DNA from: Arcuatula senhousia
Taxonomy: Eukaryota; Mollusca; Bivalvia; Mytilida; Mytilidae
DNA: 64,000 nucleotides
Assembly (NCBI GenBank): GCA_963971305.1
Contig: OZ020308.1
Coordinates: forward strand, 25,449,275 to 25,513,274
Direction of reading: 5' to 3'
Made by a program: the position numbers and the translations under genes. Below are positions 26,301-38,300 of this stretch, one piece after another. Position 1 is the stretch's first letter. Each line of letters starts with the position of its first letter. The notes beneath the pieces were generated by a model. That model made no database searches. It saw nothing but the letters and a program-made list of their open reading frames with translations, and had not been told where the DNA came from.

Positions 26301-29300
26301 TTCTGACTGACAAATGCCTTAATAGCAACCATGTTGATGCTTTAGTGATTTTGTACAAAAATAAATGTTGGGAGATAGGGCATTATGTCTTTTGGACATA
26401 TTCTTGTTACTAAAAAAATGTCTTCAATGAAAATGTTTTTTTTTTATTCATTTTGCAATTTTTCAATTGACCTTTTTAGCTATTGGCATACAGGCACAGT
26501 ACAGAGGTTTTGCTCAAAAGAAGAAGTACAGAAAACTCAAATTATCCAGTAAGTTGATCTGTCTTTCTGTATAAATGCTTTTGGCTTCCAAATATTGATA
26601 TCGCAGAAGACATAACATGTGGTCAGTAATGTATCACCACCAGTTTGTTTGGTGATTTACTTTAACACCTGTTCTTGAAGATGAAATCTTTGCCTTCAGA
26701 AGTTAATTAAATTGGCTGGAACTCTACCTTATTTGATTTGGTTCCAGGTCTTTTGCTCATCTACCTCCTGTTTGACTTATTTTTGCCAGATTTCACAGAG
26801 TGGAAAATCCGGGTTATAAAATGATAAATGTCGGGCAGCGGGTGGGCGGTTGGGAAGAAATTTATCGTAACAGTTTTCTCAGTGACTACTTATCACAGTG
26901 TCTTGATATTTTGTATACAGCATTAATTTTAGGTCTGATGCTCACCTACTTCCTGTTTAACAAAATTTTGACATTTTTGACTTTGACAATTTTTTTTCTT
27001 ATTAAAGAGTTGAGTATAAAGTAGGGGTATATACAGGTTAGGAAATTCACTGATAATGTTACTAGCCCCGAATTGAAATGGTACCTGTTTATACTATATA
27101 GCTAGTCAAATTTTCATGAATTTTAGCCAGCCCTGTCAAAAATTTACCAGCCAGGGGCTGGAAGTTGGGCTATTATTTCAAAATCTGGTATATTCATGTA
27201 TAATCTGTGAGCTCTTGCAGCACTTTTAGTTTGTAAGTGTTAGTAATGTTTTACAGCAATCCTGTTACAAAGTTACTGGAGAAGATACAAAGCCAGAAAA
27301 CTAATGGAGAGAAGAAAACATGCTGTCCAGGTCATCAGGAAGTATGTATATGTTGTAGATATTTTGGTGAATGATTTCTATTGAAACTTTGGCTATCAGG
27401 AAGTGTCAATCCAAACCACTATAAGCAGATGACAACCCAATTCTAGCTTATGTCTAAAATAGTTTTGAAATAGTTTCACTCACATTACCATTATCAAGTT
27501 TAAAAAATACCATGTTAAATGATTGCCAAAATTACATGTAGCTTCATCCTTTAAGGATATATGCAGTTTCATTTGCTTTAGTGATGACTTGTTTGATAAC
27601 TTGACTCATGTCTGTCCATACATGTTTTTCTCGCAAACCATACATTAGTATGTTTTCCATTGTGGATATTTAAAATATATGTTTATAATGTAGGTTGTGT
27701 TGCGTACACTTATTCCACATCTCATTTTCTTCTATTAGAATGATTTAAAATCTTTTTTAAGTTGGGTTGATATGAATAACCACTATGGTTTCACGAAATT
27801 TGATACCCTTTATAAAGGAAATTTAATATTGATATGTATGCTGCAGACTTCAGAACCGTGAATTTAAGAATCCACAAACATCTATTTTTCATCAAACCAT
27901 GAAAATTGGTAACCACGAAAATAAATGAATCAAATCATGTTAATCCTGAGCCATTTCAGACCTGTCAGACTTTTACTTCTCATAAAGTATCTGTGCCCAT
28001 CAACACATTGTGGTGTTTATTTTCTATTTAGATGTATTTCTTATATTGTTCCAGATTTATCAATGGATTTATACACAGAAAAGATGAAGAATGTGATGAG
28101 AATCGAGAGTTCATATATTTTACCAAATACAACTTCCTCCACAAGTTACGGAATAATCTACCATCTACTGTTCTAGTCAAATCCTGGCCACACCCACCCG
28201 CTCTGCTGGTAGAGGTAAAACACATTTGGTTTAAATAACAATTAATAATAAAATTATCTATGTTGGTTTTTTTTTTGCAGGATCCCGGTTATAAGATGGT
28301 GAAAATCAGGCATAAGGTGGAAAAAAATCATGTAACAGTTTTCTTAGCAAATATTTATCACAGCCCATTTATTGGCCGGATTTCACTAGTGAAAATCCAG
28401 GTTATAAAATGGTGAAAGTCGGGCGGGCAAAGAAAAAACTTTCGTAACAGTTTTCTCAGCAACTACTAATCACAGCCATTTGATATTTGGTATACAGCAT
28501 CAGGGTGGGGCCCGTAAAGTGGGATTCGATTTCAGGTCTGTCGCTCATATACTTCCTGTTAAACAAAATCCGGCAATTTCTGTCTTTGACCCATTTTATT
28601 TTGTATGCAGCATGAGCATGGGGTTATAAAATATGGGATTTGATTACAAGTCTGTTCACCTAGTTCCTGTTTAAGGAAATATGGCCAATTTTTACTTTGA
28701 CAGATTTTTGTTTAGAGATTTATTTACAATTTAAGGGTGTGCATATCATGAATTCATGTATTTTCATGGTGTCCTCAGAATAGACATTTCATTTGAAAGG
28801 AATTTGTCACATGATTCTAGAAGGAATCAATTTGAAATAAACCTTTTTTCCCAGGTGACTGTCACCTTTTAAAGCCATAAAAATTTGTCATATACAAATG
28901 ATGATTTAACCACAGTATAAAATTGTATACAAATCCATCAAATATTTTGGGAGAAAAATAGAGTTTTTGCTAAAGGACGCTTTATATTTTTTTCCCACAT
29001 TTATGCCCGGTACACTTGATGAAATTAGTTGCATGCAACAAATTTCATCTTGTAAACATTGAAATTTTTAGTTCATAGGATAGGATAGGATCAACTGTGG
29101 ACGCTGGTTTCTTCAACCACTGTATCCACCTCTTGGTCATTTTGACTGACTATTTCTATTCTGTCATTTCCGGGTTTCCGACCTCTGCTGGTGATGTCTA
29201 ATTCAGCTTGGTAGTCAAATTTTATATCTTGATGTTCCCAGTGTTTGTCATTGCAACCTTTCTGAATAGAACATTGCTTTATTCCTGAAAAAAGTTGCAT

Positions 29301-32300
29301 GCTACTTATTTTTTGATAGGGGCCATATGTTAATTGATTAGGTCAAAAAGGGCTTTTCAATATAGTAACCATGAACTTTAGCACCTTGAAAAAATAATAA
29401 TGATAATAAATATAATGTCTATGTCTTTGTATTTCAGACTTCTTCGTTGTTACAAAGGCTCTGCATGAAGAATCTGGTCCTGAAGTATGTGAAGAAGATC
29501 ACACCAGAGTTTAAGTTTAAGGTAGGTTTCCTAACCAACATTGACTAAGGCACCAAAAAAAATATTATTTTATTTCATCAACATTTATATGTACTGAGCA
29601 TAAACTTGTGTTTAAAAAAGTTTTAAAGAGGGGATTTTAACATGGAATGACATATAAACCTTAGTGACATGAAAATGCTGCAGAGGAACTGCTGGAAAAG
29701 AAAATTGAAATAAAAATAACATTGAAACATTTGTAATTACAGGAAAAGATCTAAAAATGTTGTAAAATGTTACACACAAAGTCGGATGATTAAAACAATA
29801 TACTGGAAAAAAATCATTTTGTTTACCTAACATAGTTCTATTATTCCTTTTAAAGAAGTTCTATTATAATCTTTTAAAGACAAAATAAAAATCATCAAAA
29901 AGAAAGTACACATGTGTTTAAAGCATTTATATTATAAAGCCTGGCATTGAAGAACAATTTTTGACCTCTATTCATTTAATATTATATTATGTACCATGTA
30001 CAAGACTGGCATAAATATTTATTTTCTTGTCTTTTTGTGGGCCTCTTTTTCTGTTCCTCCCAAGTTAGATTAACCTTCATGTTTAATTTACTTTCCAATA
30101 AGGCCATAATTGAATAATTCCTAGATTCTCATCTAAATTTATTGAAAATATGGTACGGGCAAACTTTATTTTTTATTTTTATCCATATTTAAAAGATAAA
30201 CAGCCATTTTAAAGAAAATTTGCCAAAATTGAACAAAATTTTTCCAAAAAATCAGAATAAAATGTATTGAGGGGGCTAAAAAAATTGGGGCGGGAGGTGA
30301 TGAGAATCTAGGTTATTTTTTTTTACGATGGACTAATTGAAGTATGCTAAAATTTTACACTTGTATGCATCAGGAAATGGATTACAATGACAAACTTAAT
30401 TCATGACAGAATTAACCTCTTTCATCAACTTCATGGTTCATTGTTCATGGAAAAGTGCAAAGCATTATACCATGTATATTTAAAACATAATTGTGTTTCA
30501 TTTACACAATGTATCTTCAGTGCCAAATAGTATATAGTTGTACTGACATTCTGAATATTTAAAAGGAATTTCATTTTATTTTTAGATGGAAGAGAAAGTA
30601 CTAGCAGAGTCCCTGTTTAAAGGAAAGAAGGCATCCTATTTGGAGAGTGTTCCTAAAATGTTTCCTCAAAGTAGAATAGGTAAGTAATAAGTACAAACAA
30701 ATTGATTTTCACCAACATGCTTTTCATATTACCAGGAAATTAAGATTTTGTGGGTGTTATGGCCCTTTGAACAAAGAATCTTTCATAATATCTTATAAAT
30801 CATTTTTGTCTCGCCTGCGACGAATAGTCGCGGAAGGCGAGACATAGGTATTACTTTCCGGCGGCGGCGACGGCGGCGGCGTAAACTTTTTTGTAAGACT
30901 TTTGTGGACAATGAATTGCTGGAAAAGTATAATAGCTAGGCATCTGATATTTGGTATACAGACAGTTCAGGTTATGGTCTACGCAACTGTCACCATGCTG
31001 TGTGACCCTGACCCCATTTTCACGCTCCAGTGACTTTGTGAACTTAGGTCTTTTTTCAGGCCTTAAACTTTTTTGTTTGACTTTTGTGGACGATGAATTG
31101 CTGGAAAAGTATATTAGCTAGGCTTCTGATATTTGGTATACAGACAGTTCAGGTTATGGTCTACGCAACTGTCACCATGCCGTGTGACCCTGACCCCATT
31201 TTCACGCTCCAGTGACTTTGTGAACTTAGGTCTTTTTTCAGGCCTTAAACTTTTTTGTAAGACTTTTGTGGACGATGAATTGCTGGAAAAGTATATTAGC
31301 TAGGCATCTGATATTTGGTATACAGACAGTTCAGGTTATGGTCTACGCAACTGTCACCATGCCATGTGACCCTGACCCCATTTTCACGCTCCAGTGACTT
31401 TGTGAACTTAGGTCTTTTTTCAGGCCTTAAACTTTTTTGTAAGACTTTTGTGGACGATGAATTGCTGGAAAAGTATATTAGCTAGGCATCTGATATTTGG
31501 TATACAGACAGTTCAGGTTATGGTCTAAGCAACTGTCACCATGCCATGTGACCCTGACCCCATTTTCACGCTCCAGTGACTTTGTGAACTTAGGTCTTTT
31601 TTCAGGCCTTAAACTTTTTTGTAAGACTTTTGTGGACGATGAATTGCTGGAAAAGTATATTAGCTAGGCATCTGATATTTGGTATACAGACAGTTCAGGT
31701 TATGGTCTACGCAACTGTCACCATGCCATGTGACCCTGACCCCATTTTCACGCTCCAGTGACTTTGTGAACTTAGGTCTTTTTTCAGGCCTTAAACTTTT
31801 TTGTAAGACTTTTGTGGACGATGAATTGCTGGAAAAGTATATTAGCTAGGCATCTGATATTTGGTATACAGACAGTTCAGGTTATGGTCTACGCAACTGT
31901 CACCATGTCGTATAACCCTGACCCCATTTTCACGCTCCAGTGACTCTCTAAACTTAGGTCTTTTTTCAGGCCGTAAACTTTTTTGTAAGACTTTTGTGGA
32001 CGATGAATTGCTGGAAAAGTATATTAGCTAGGCATCTGATATTTGGTATACAGACAGTTCAGGTTATGGTCTACGCAACTGTCACCATGCCATGTGACCC
32101 TGACCCCATTTTCACGCTCCAGTGACTTTGTGAACTTAGGTCTTTTTTCAGGCCCTTAAACTTTTTTGTAAGACTTTTGTGGACGATGAATTGCTGGAAA
32201 AGTTTATTAGCTAGGCATCTGATATTAGGTATACAGACAGTTTAGGTTATGGTCTACGCAACTGTAACCATGCTGCGTGACCATGACCTCATTTTCACGC

Positions 32301-35300
32301 TCTAGTGACTCTGTGAACTTAGGTCTTTTTCAGGCTGAAAAACTTTTTTGTAAGACTTTTGTGGATGATGAATTGCTGGAAAGTTATAATAGCTAGGCAT
32401 CTGATATTGGGTAAACAGACAGTTGCGGTTATGGACAATGCAACTGTCACCATGCCATGTGACCATGACCCCATTTTTACGCTCCAGTGACTCTGTGAAC
32501 TTAGGTCTTTTTTTTCAGACAGAAAACTTTTTGTAATTCTTGTGTGGACAATGGATTGCTTGAATAGTATAATAACTAGGCATCTGTTATTAGGCATACA
32601 TTCACTTTTTGTATTTATATCAAGAAATGGAAGCTTAGGTAGTTGATTTCAGTGATGGTGCCGGCAGGCGAGACATACTTTTAGTGGCCACACTTGTTTC
32701 TGCTTAACTCCTGATTATTCTAAACCAAATTTAATTAAAATTGGTATGTAGCTAGTATACACTTTGTAGTTATGCATGTAACCAAGAAATTTTGTTGATA
32801 TTTCAGCCTTTTGAACTTGGAGGGTCAACATATTTAATTTTAATTTTTTAGTTTTTCCTTCGATCCATTTGTAACACCTCAGGTTTATCTTGGCTCGAAA
32901 CTAATTTCTTGAAAACATTAAGTAAAATTTTAGTTAAATTATGTACACTTTTAAGCCGTTAAAAGGACAACACAGTGCAACAAGATTGATATGATTCTAA
33001 CAACTAAGAACCAATTGGCCTATTCATGTCTTTGAAGACACATTTGCTTGTTTACAAAAACATTGCTAAATTCTGTGTAATATTATTGTTTTAGGATTTG
33101 CTTGTTCAATGTGGTTTGAATACATGGTTACTATATTGATTCATGTATTAGTAGTGTTAGCAGTATACATTAACATTTTAGAAATTAAAAATTTGTCGAA
33201 TTTCTATTTTTAGGAGACCACCAGGAAAGGTTGATTTCATCTGTTTTTGATTCCAAGGTCAAGGAAATGGATGAAAAGGTCAAGGTAAGTGTAAGAAATG
33301 TGAAGATAAATATTGAAGTTTAATTTACATGCAAAATTAAATAAGCTTAAAAAAAGGTTGTAAAAATTGGTTAAAAAACCCTATAAAATATTCAATTTTA
33401 TCAAGGAAATTTAAAGATATGGCATGGCATGATCAAATCAAATACATGCTGTTTGTGTCTAAAAAGAAGATCTATTTTGTTGTGTCTAGCAAAATATCAA
33501 TTTCTGCATATAAAAATATACTTGTATTTGTATCACTTTAAAGATTTTTGTAGATTACCATCATTCAACATATGTATAATATATGATTATTATTTTCCAG
33601 TACTGCACTGAGGTGACTAAATTTGATCGCCATGGTTACAAAGCTAGAAAACGACTCATGATACTGACAGAGAAACATCTATATTTAGTAACTGACAAGG
33701 ACTGTGGACTGAAAGATAAGATTCAGTACAATCAAATTACAGGTAAGGCACAAGTATACATATATATAAATGTAGGTTTTCTCCAACCCATGATATTTAT
33801 TATTGGGTGGATAGCATGGAGAGAAAATCTGGGTAATAAAATTGTGAATGTCTTGCCGCAGGCTGGTGGGAAAATGATTTTTTAACAGTTTTCTCAGCAA
33901 ATACCAATCACATCCTCTCGATATTTGGTATGCAGCATCAGCATGGGGTCTCATTATTTTCTTGGTAAGCAAAATCTTTCCATTTTTGACTGACAGATTT
34001 TATGGTTGTTTTTATTATAAAATATTGGCTATCTGGGGGTAGGGAAATCATTTCTTCAACAGTAAATGGCTCTTCTCAGTGTGAGATGACTAATTTGAGA
34101 TGCAAGCACATTGTTCAATTATCCTATAAAATCATCGATACTGATATTGATTGATCAACCAATGCAATGCAATGTTATTTAAAACTTTAGTTTTTGTCTC
34201 GCCTGCGAAGCAGAGCGGGACATAGGTGTTACTTTACCGGCGGCGGCGGCGTTTACTTTTTGGAAAAGTTTTATGAGCACCTCCATATCTCAAGAACTAT
34301 AGGTCCTGGGTTGATGAAACTTGGTATGCATATGCCCCAGTAGTAGCCTAGCACAGTTGCATCCCCATCTTTTGACCTTGACCTTGATTTTCCGGTTGAG
34401 TGACTTTGACAATTTTCAATACATATAAAAGCAATGGAAAAGTTTTGCGAGCACCTCCATATCTCAAGAACTATAGGTCCTAGGTTGATGAAACTTGGTA
34501 TGCCCCAGTAGTAGCTTAGCACAGTTGCATCCCCATCTTTTAACCTTGACTTCCTGGTTGAGTGACTTCGACAATTTTCAATACATATAATAGCAATGGA
34601 AAAGTTTAGCGAGCACCTCCATATCTCAAGAACTATAGGTCCTAGGTTGATGAAACTTGGTATGCATATGCCCCAGTAGTAGCTTACCACAGTTGCATCC
34701 CCATCTTTTGACCTTGACCTTGATTTTCCGGTTGAGTGACTTTGACAATTTTCAATACATATAATAGCAATGGAAAAGTTTTGCGAGCACCTCCATATCT
34801 CAAGAACTATAGGTCCTAGGTTGATGAAACTTGGTATACATATGCCCCAGTAGTAGCTTAGCACAGTTGCATCCCCATCTTTTGACCTTGACCTTGATTT
34901 TCCGGTTGAGTGACTTTGATTATTTTTATTGCATATATTTGCAGTGTTTAAGTTCTATAAACATCTTTTGATCTCAGAAACTGAAAATCCATGTAAATTC
35001 AAAATATAGTGGAAGTAAGAAAGAATAATTGTTTCTGATGGTGCCGGCAGGCGAGACATACTTTAGTGTTAACTCTTGTTTATAATAAAGCTACCAAAGA
35101 TTTCAGTCTATAGAAATTCATTGGGGGGAAGAAATAGGTATTTACACACATTCTTAAAAAAGCTGAGATTGATCTTTCACTTGTGATAGAATTCTTTGTG
35201 TCTTTTCACAAAGATCAGCCAGTCCTTTCCAATAACTTTTGTAAGAACATTTAAATCCACATTTTTGTTGTTGACAAAGATATAGGTTCAGCAAGAATAA

Positions 35301-38300
35301 ATCCATTATCTTTGAAACAGCGAGTGTGTCTAGTAATAATGTCCTGGGTGTAATATATCTTTTAAATAAACCAAAAAACTTAAACAAAACAAAAACAAAA
35401 TAATGCAATGATCTACTAATTTTGTTGTTGTAGGTATTTTAACCAGTTGCTATAGTGATGGTTTGTTTATAGTAACAGTAACCACAGAAGAAGACGGAGT
35501 CAAGGTAAAATATCCAAATGATAAATAAACATTACAAGCAGCTTTTCAAAATGTAGCAGATGTCATTTTTAGCTCACCTGGCCAAAGGCCATGTGAGCTA
35601 TTGCCATCACTTGGCGTCCGTCTCCGTCTTCGTCCGTCGTCGTTAACTTTTCTTCAAACTTCTTCTCCTCTGAAACGGCTGCACAGATTCAAACCAAATT
35701 TGGTCTGGTGGTACTTTAGGGTATCCCCCAAAGAACTGATGTGGGGATTTTTGATTCATCGAAAAACATGGCTGCCATGGCTAAAAATAGAACATAGGAG
35801 TAAAATGCAGTTTTTTGCAAATAACTCAAAAACGGCTACAGATATCAAAATTCTGGTATTATAAAAGTGATCAGCACCTCAAGATCTACCTACCCTGAAA
35901 TTTTGAAGAAAATCCAACAACTCATGTAGGAGTTATTGCCCTTTTTGTGGATTTTTTGCAAATTTTACACCTGTTTAGCTCAATATCTTGAAAATTATAC
36001 TAGATATTTGAGAAATTTAAATTGCATATTGTTGAGCACATCAAGATCTACAAAATATGTAATAGGGTCAACGTTGTAGGACCTTTCCTTTGAGGAGTTA
36101 TTGCCCTTAGAACGTCAAAATTGAGCATTTTAACAGCATTTCCTCATTACATTGAAAACGTTAACTCCTCTGACACCTTAAGTCAAAATGGAACCAAACT
36201 TGGTATAGTTGTTAATTAGCATTAGGTGTATAGAACTGATGTGGGGATTTTTGATTGGTCGTAAAACATGGCCGGTGTGGCTAAAAATAGATAATAGGGG
36301 TAAAATGCAGTTATTTGCAAATAACTCTAAAACGGTGACAGATTTCAAAATTTTGATTGGGAACAAAAGTGACCAGCACCTCAAGATCTACCAGCTCTGA
36401 AATTTTGAAGAAAATCCAACAACCCATGTACGAGTTATTGCCCTTTTTGTGGATTTTTTGCAAATTTTGCAACTGTTTAGCTCAATATCTTGAAAACTAT
36501 ACAAGATATTTGAGAAATTTAAATTGCATATTGTTAAACGCATCAAGATCTACAAAATACTTAATAGGGTCAACGTTGTAGGACCTTTCCTTTGAGGAGT
36601 TATTGCCCTTAGAACGTCAAAATTGAGCATTTAAAAAGCATTTCCTCATTATATTGAAAACGTTAACTCCTCTGACACTTTAAGTCCAATTGGAACCAAA
36701 CATGGTATTATTGTTTATTAGCAATAGGTGTATAGAAATTATGTGGGGATTTTTGATTGGTTGTAAAACATGGCCGCTGTGGCTAAAAATAGAACATTAG
36801 GTTAAACTGCATTTTTTCAAAAATAACTCAAAAAGGGTGCCAGATTTGTAGATTTTGATTGAGAACAAAAGTGATCAGCACCTTAAGATCCACAATATTG
36901 TCAAATGACCCCCTTATTTATCTTATGACCCTTTCAACGTCAAAAAGATTTTGCCTAATAACCTTTACTTCATGCACATATGTCAGGTGAGCGATTCAGG
37001 CTCCTGGGAGCCTCTTGTTAATAATTTGTCAATGTTTAATTCTAACAATTGTGTTGAGCTTGCAATAAGGGAAAAACACAATTTAGTTTAGTTATTGTGA
37101 CAAGCAGAGTTTGGACAGCTTCTACAATTAAGTTTTTTCTGCAGGCTGTTCAACCATTTATTGCTCACACCTCTGGTAATAGATTTGTTTTTATACGACC
37201 ACAAATAATCGCGGACATATAATGGTATGATGCTGTTGTTGTCATCTGCGTTGTCTGCTATTTGTAGCTTTTTATAGTGATATGTACTTTGAAGTGTGCA
37301 TTATGCTTAATGTCTTGTAGGGTGATCTAATCCTTCGAAGTGAGCATGTCATAGAAGTTATTACAAAGATGGCATCAATTGGTCAGAAATCTGAGGTCAT
37401 AAAGGTCGTCAATGATCAGAGGTTTGTAATGAGTGCAATATTTTATTTGGGCCTCACGTTGTGGAATCAAATGCCTATAAATAACTTTCACTTTGTCTTT
37501 ACATCTCTCTGTTTCCCTTTGTTCACAAATTTATGTCCAAACTATTAAGGGTGCAGATCTGAATTTTACACTGATTAAGTACTTTGAAGTAATTTGAAGA
37601 TATGCCTATTAAATTTTCATTTTAATCAGTCAAAATACGCATTGGAAAACATAGCTTTTTGGTGATGTCAGTATTTAGTCTACTTACAAACTAGTACTAG
37701 GACTGCCATGTGTTTAAAAATGTACAATGCTCCAGTAAAACAATTGGTCTAAGACTCTTAGTAACTTACTCTTGGGCAGCAACATCAAATGGTTGTGTGT
37801 CATCAGCTGGGTCACTCATGGCACATATTGTTGTTTTACATTGAACTTTAAAGCTCTTGACTAAAGATGTCTTTCTTACTTACTCTATTATACAGTGGAT
37901 TCCTCTTATTAGCATAATCAATTTGTCAGAGAAATTTATGCAATAAACCGAATGACCCCATAAAGTGAAATGTCAATTTTAAACAGGAAATACAAAGAAT
38001 TTATATAAATTAGTTTAGTTACCAAAATTGTTGAGTATTTAGAATACCCAGGTGACACTTTTATTGTATTCTAATGCTTTTATAAACATATGTGTAATAA
38101 ATGAAGGTTAAACACACTTCAAAGACCTCGTTAAGAAAACATATGATTTTGACAGGTATCAAGGTAATTTTTGAAAATTCAAGTCAATTAACAGGAAATT
38201 TGTACTTTTTCTCAGATTTTCAATGCAATTAAATGAAATTTTTAACATTAAAAGTATAGAAAATGGTTTGGTTTTTTGAAATTATATTCAATGAAGAGGA

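Noticed and set aside
34271..34864. 197-codon minus-strand frame with repeated [15 protein letters not shown]
   Set aside because: It lies exactly on the tandem units of a family C element and stays open because the unit is a multiple of three bases. The same holds for 39150-39431 and 51349-51704.
35154..35408. Minus-strand 84-codon frame before the myosin exon at 35434
   Set aside because: AT-driven composition, no motif and no neighbouring exon to join.
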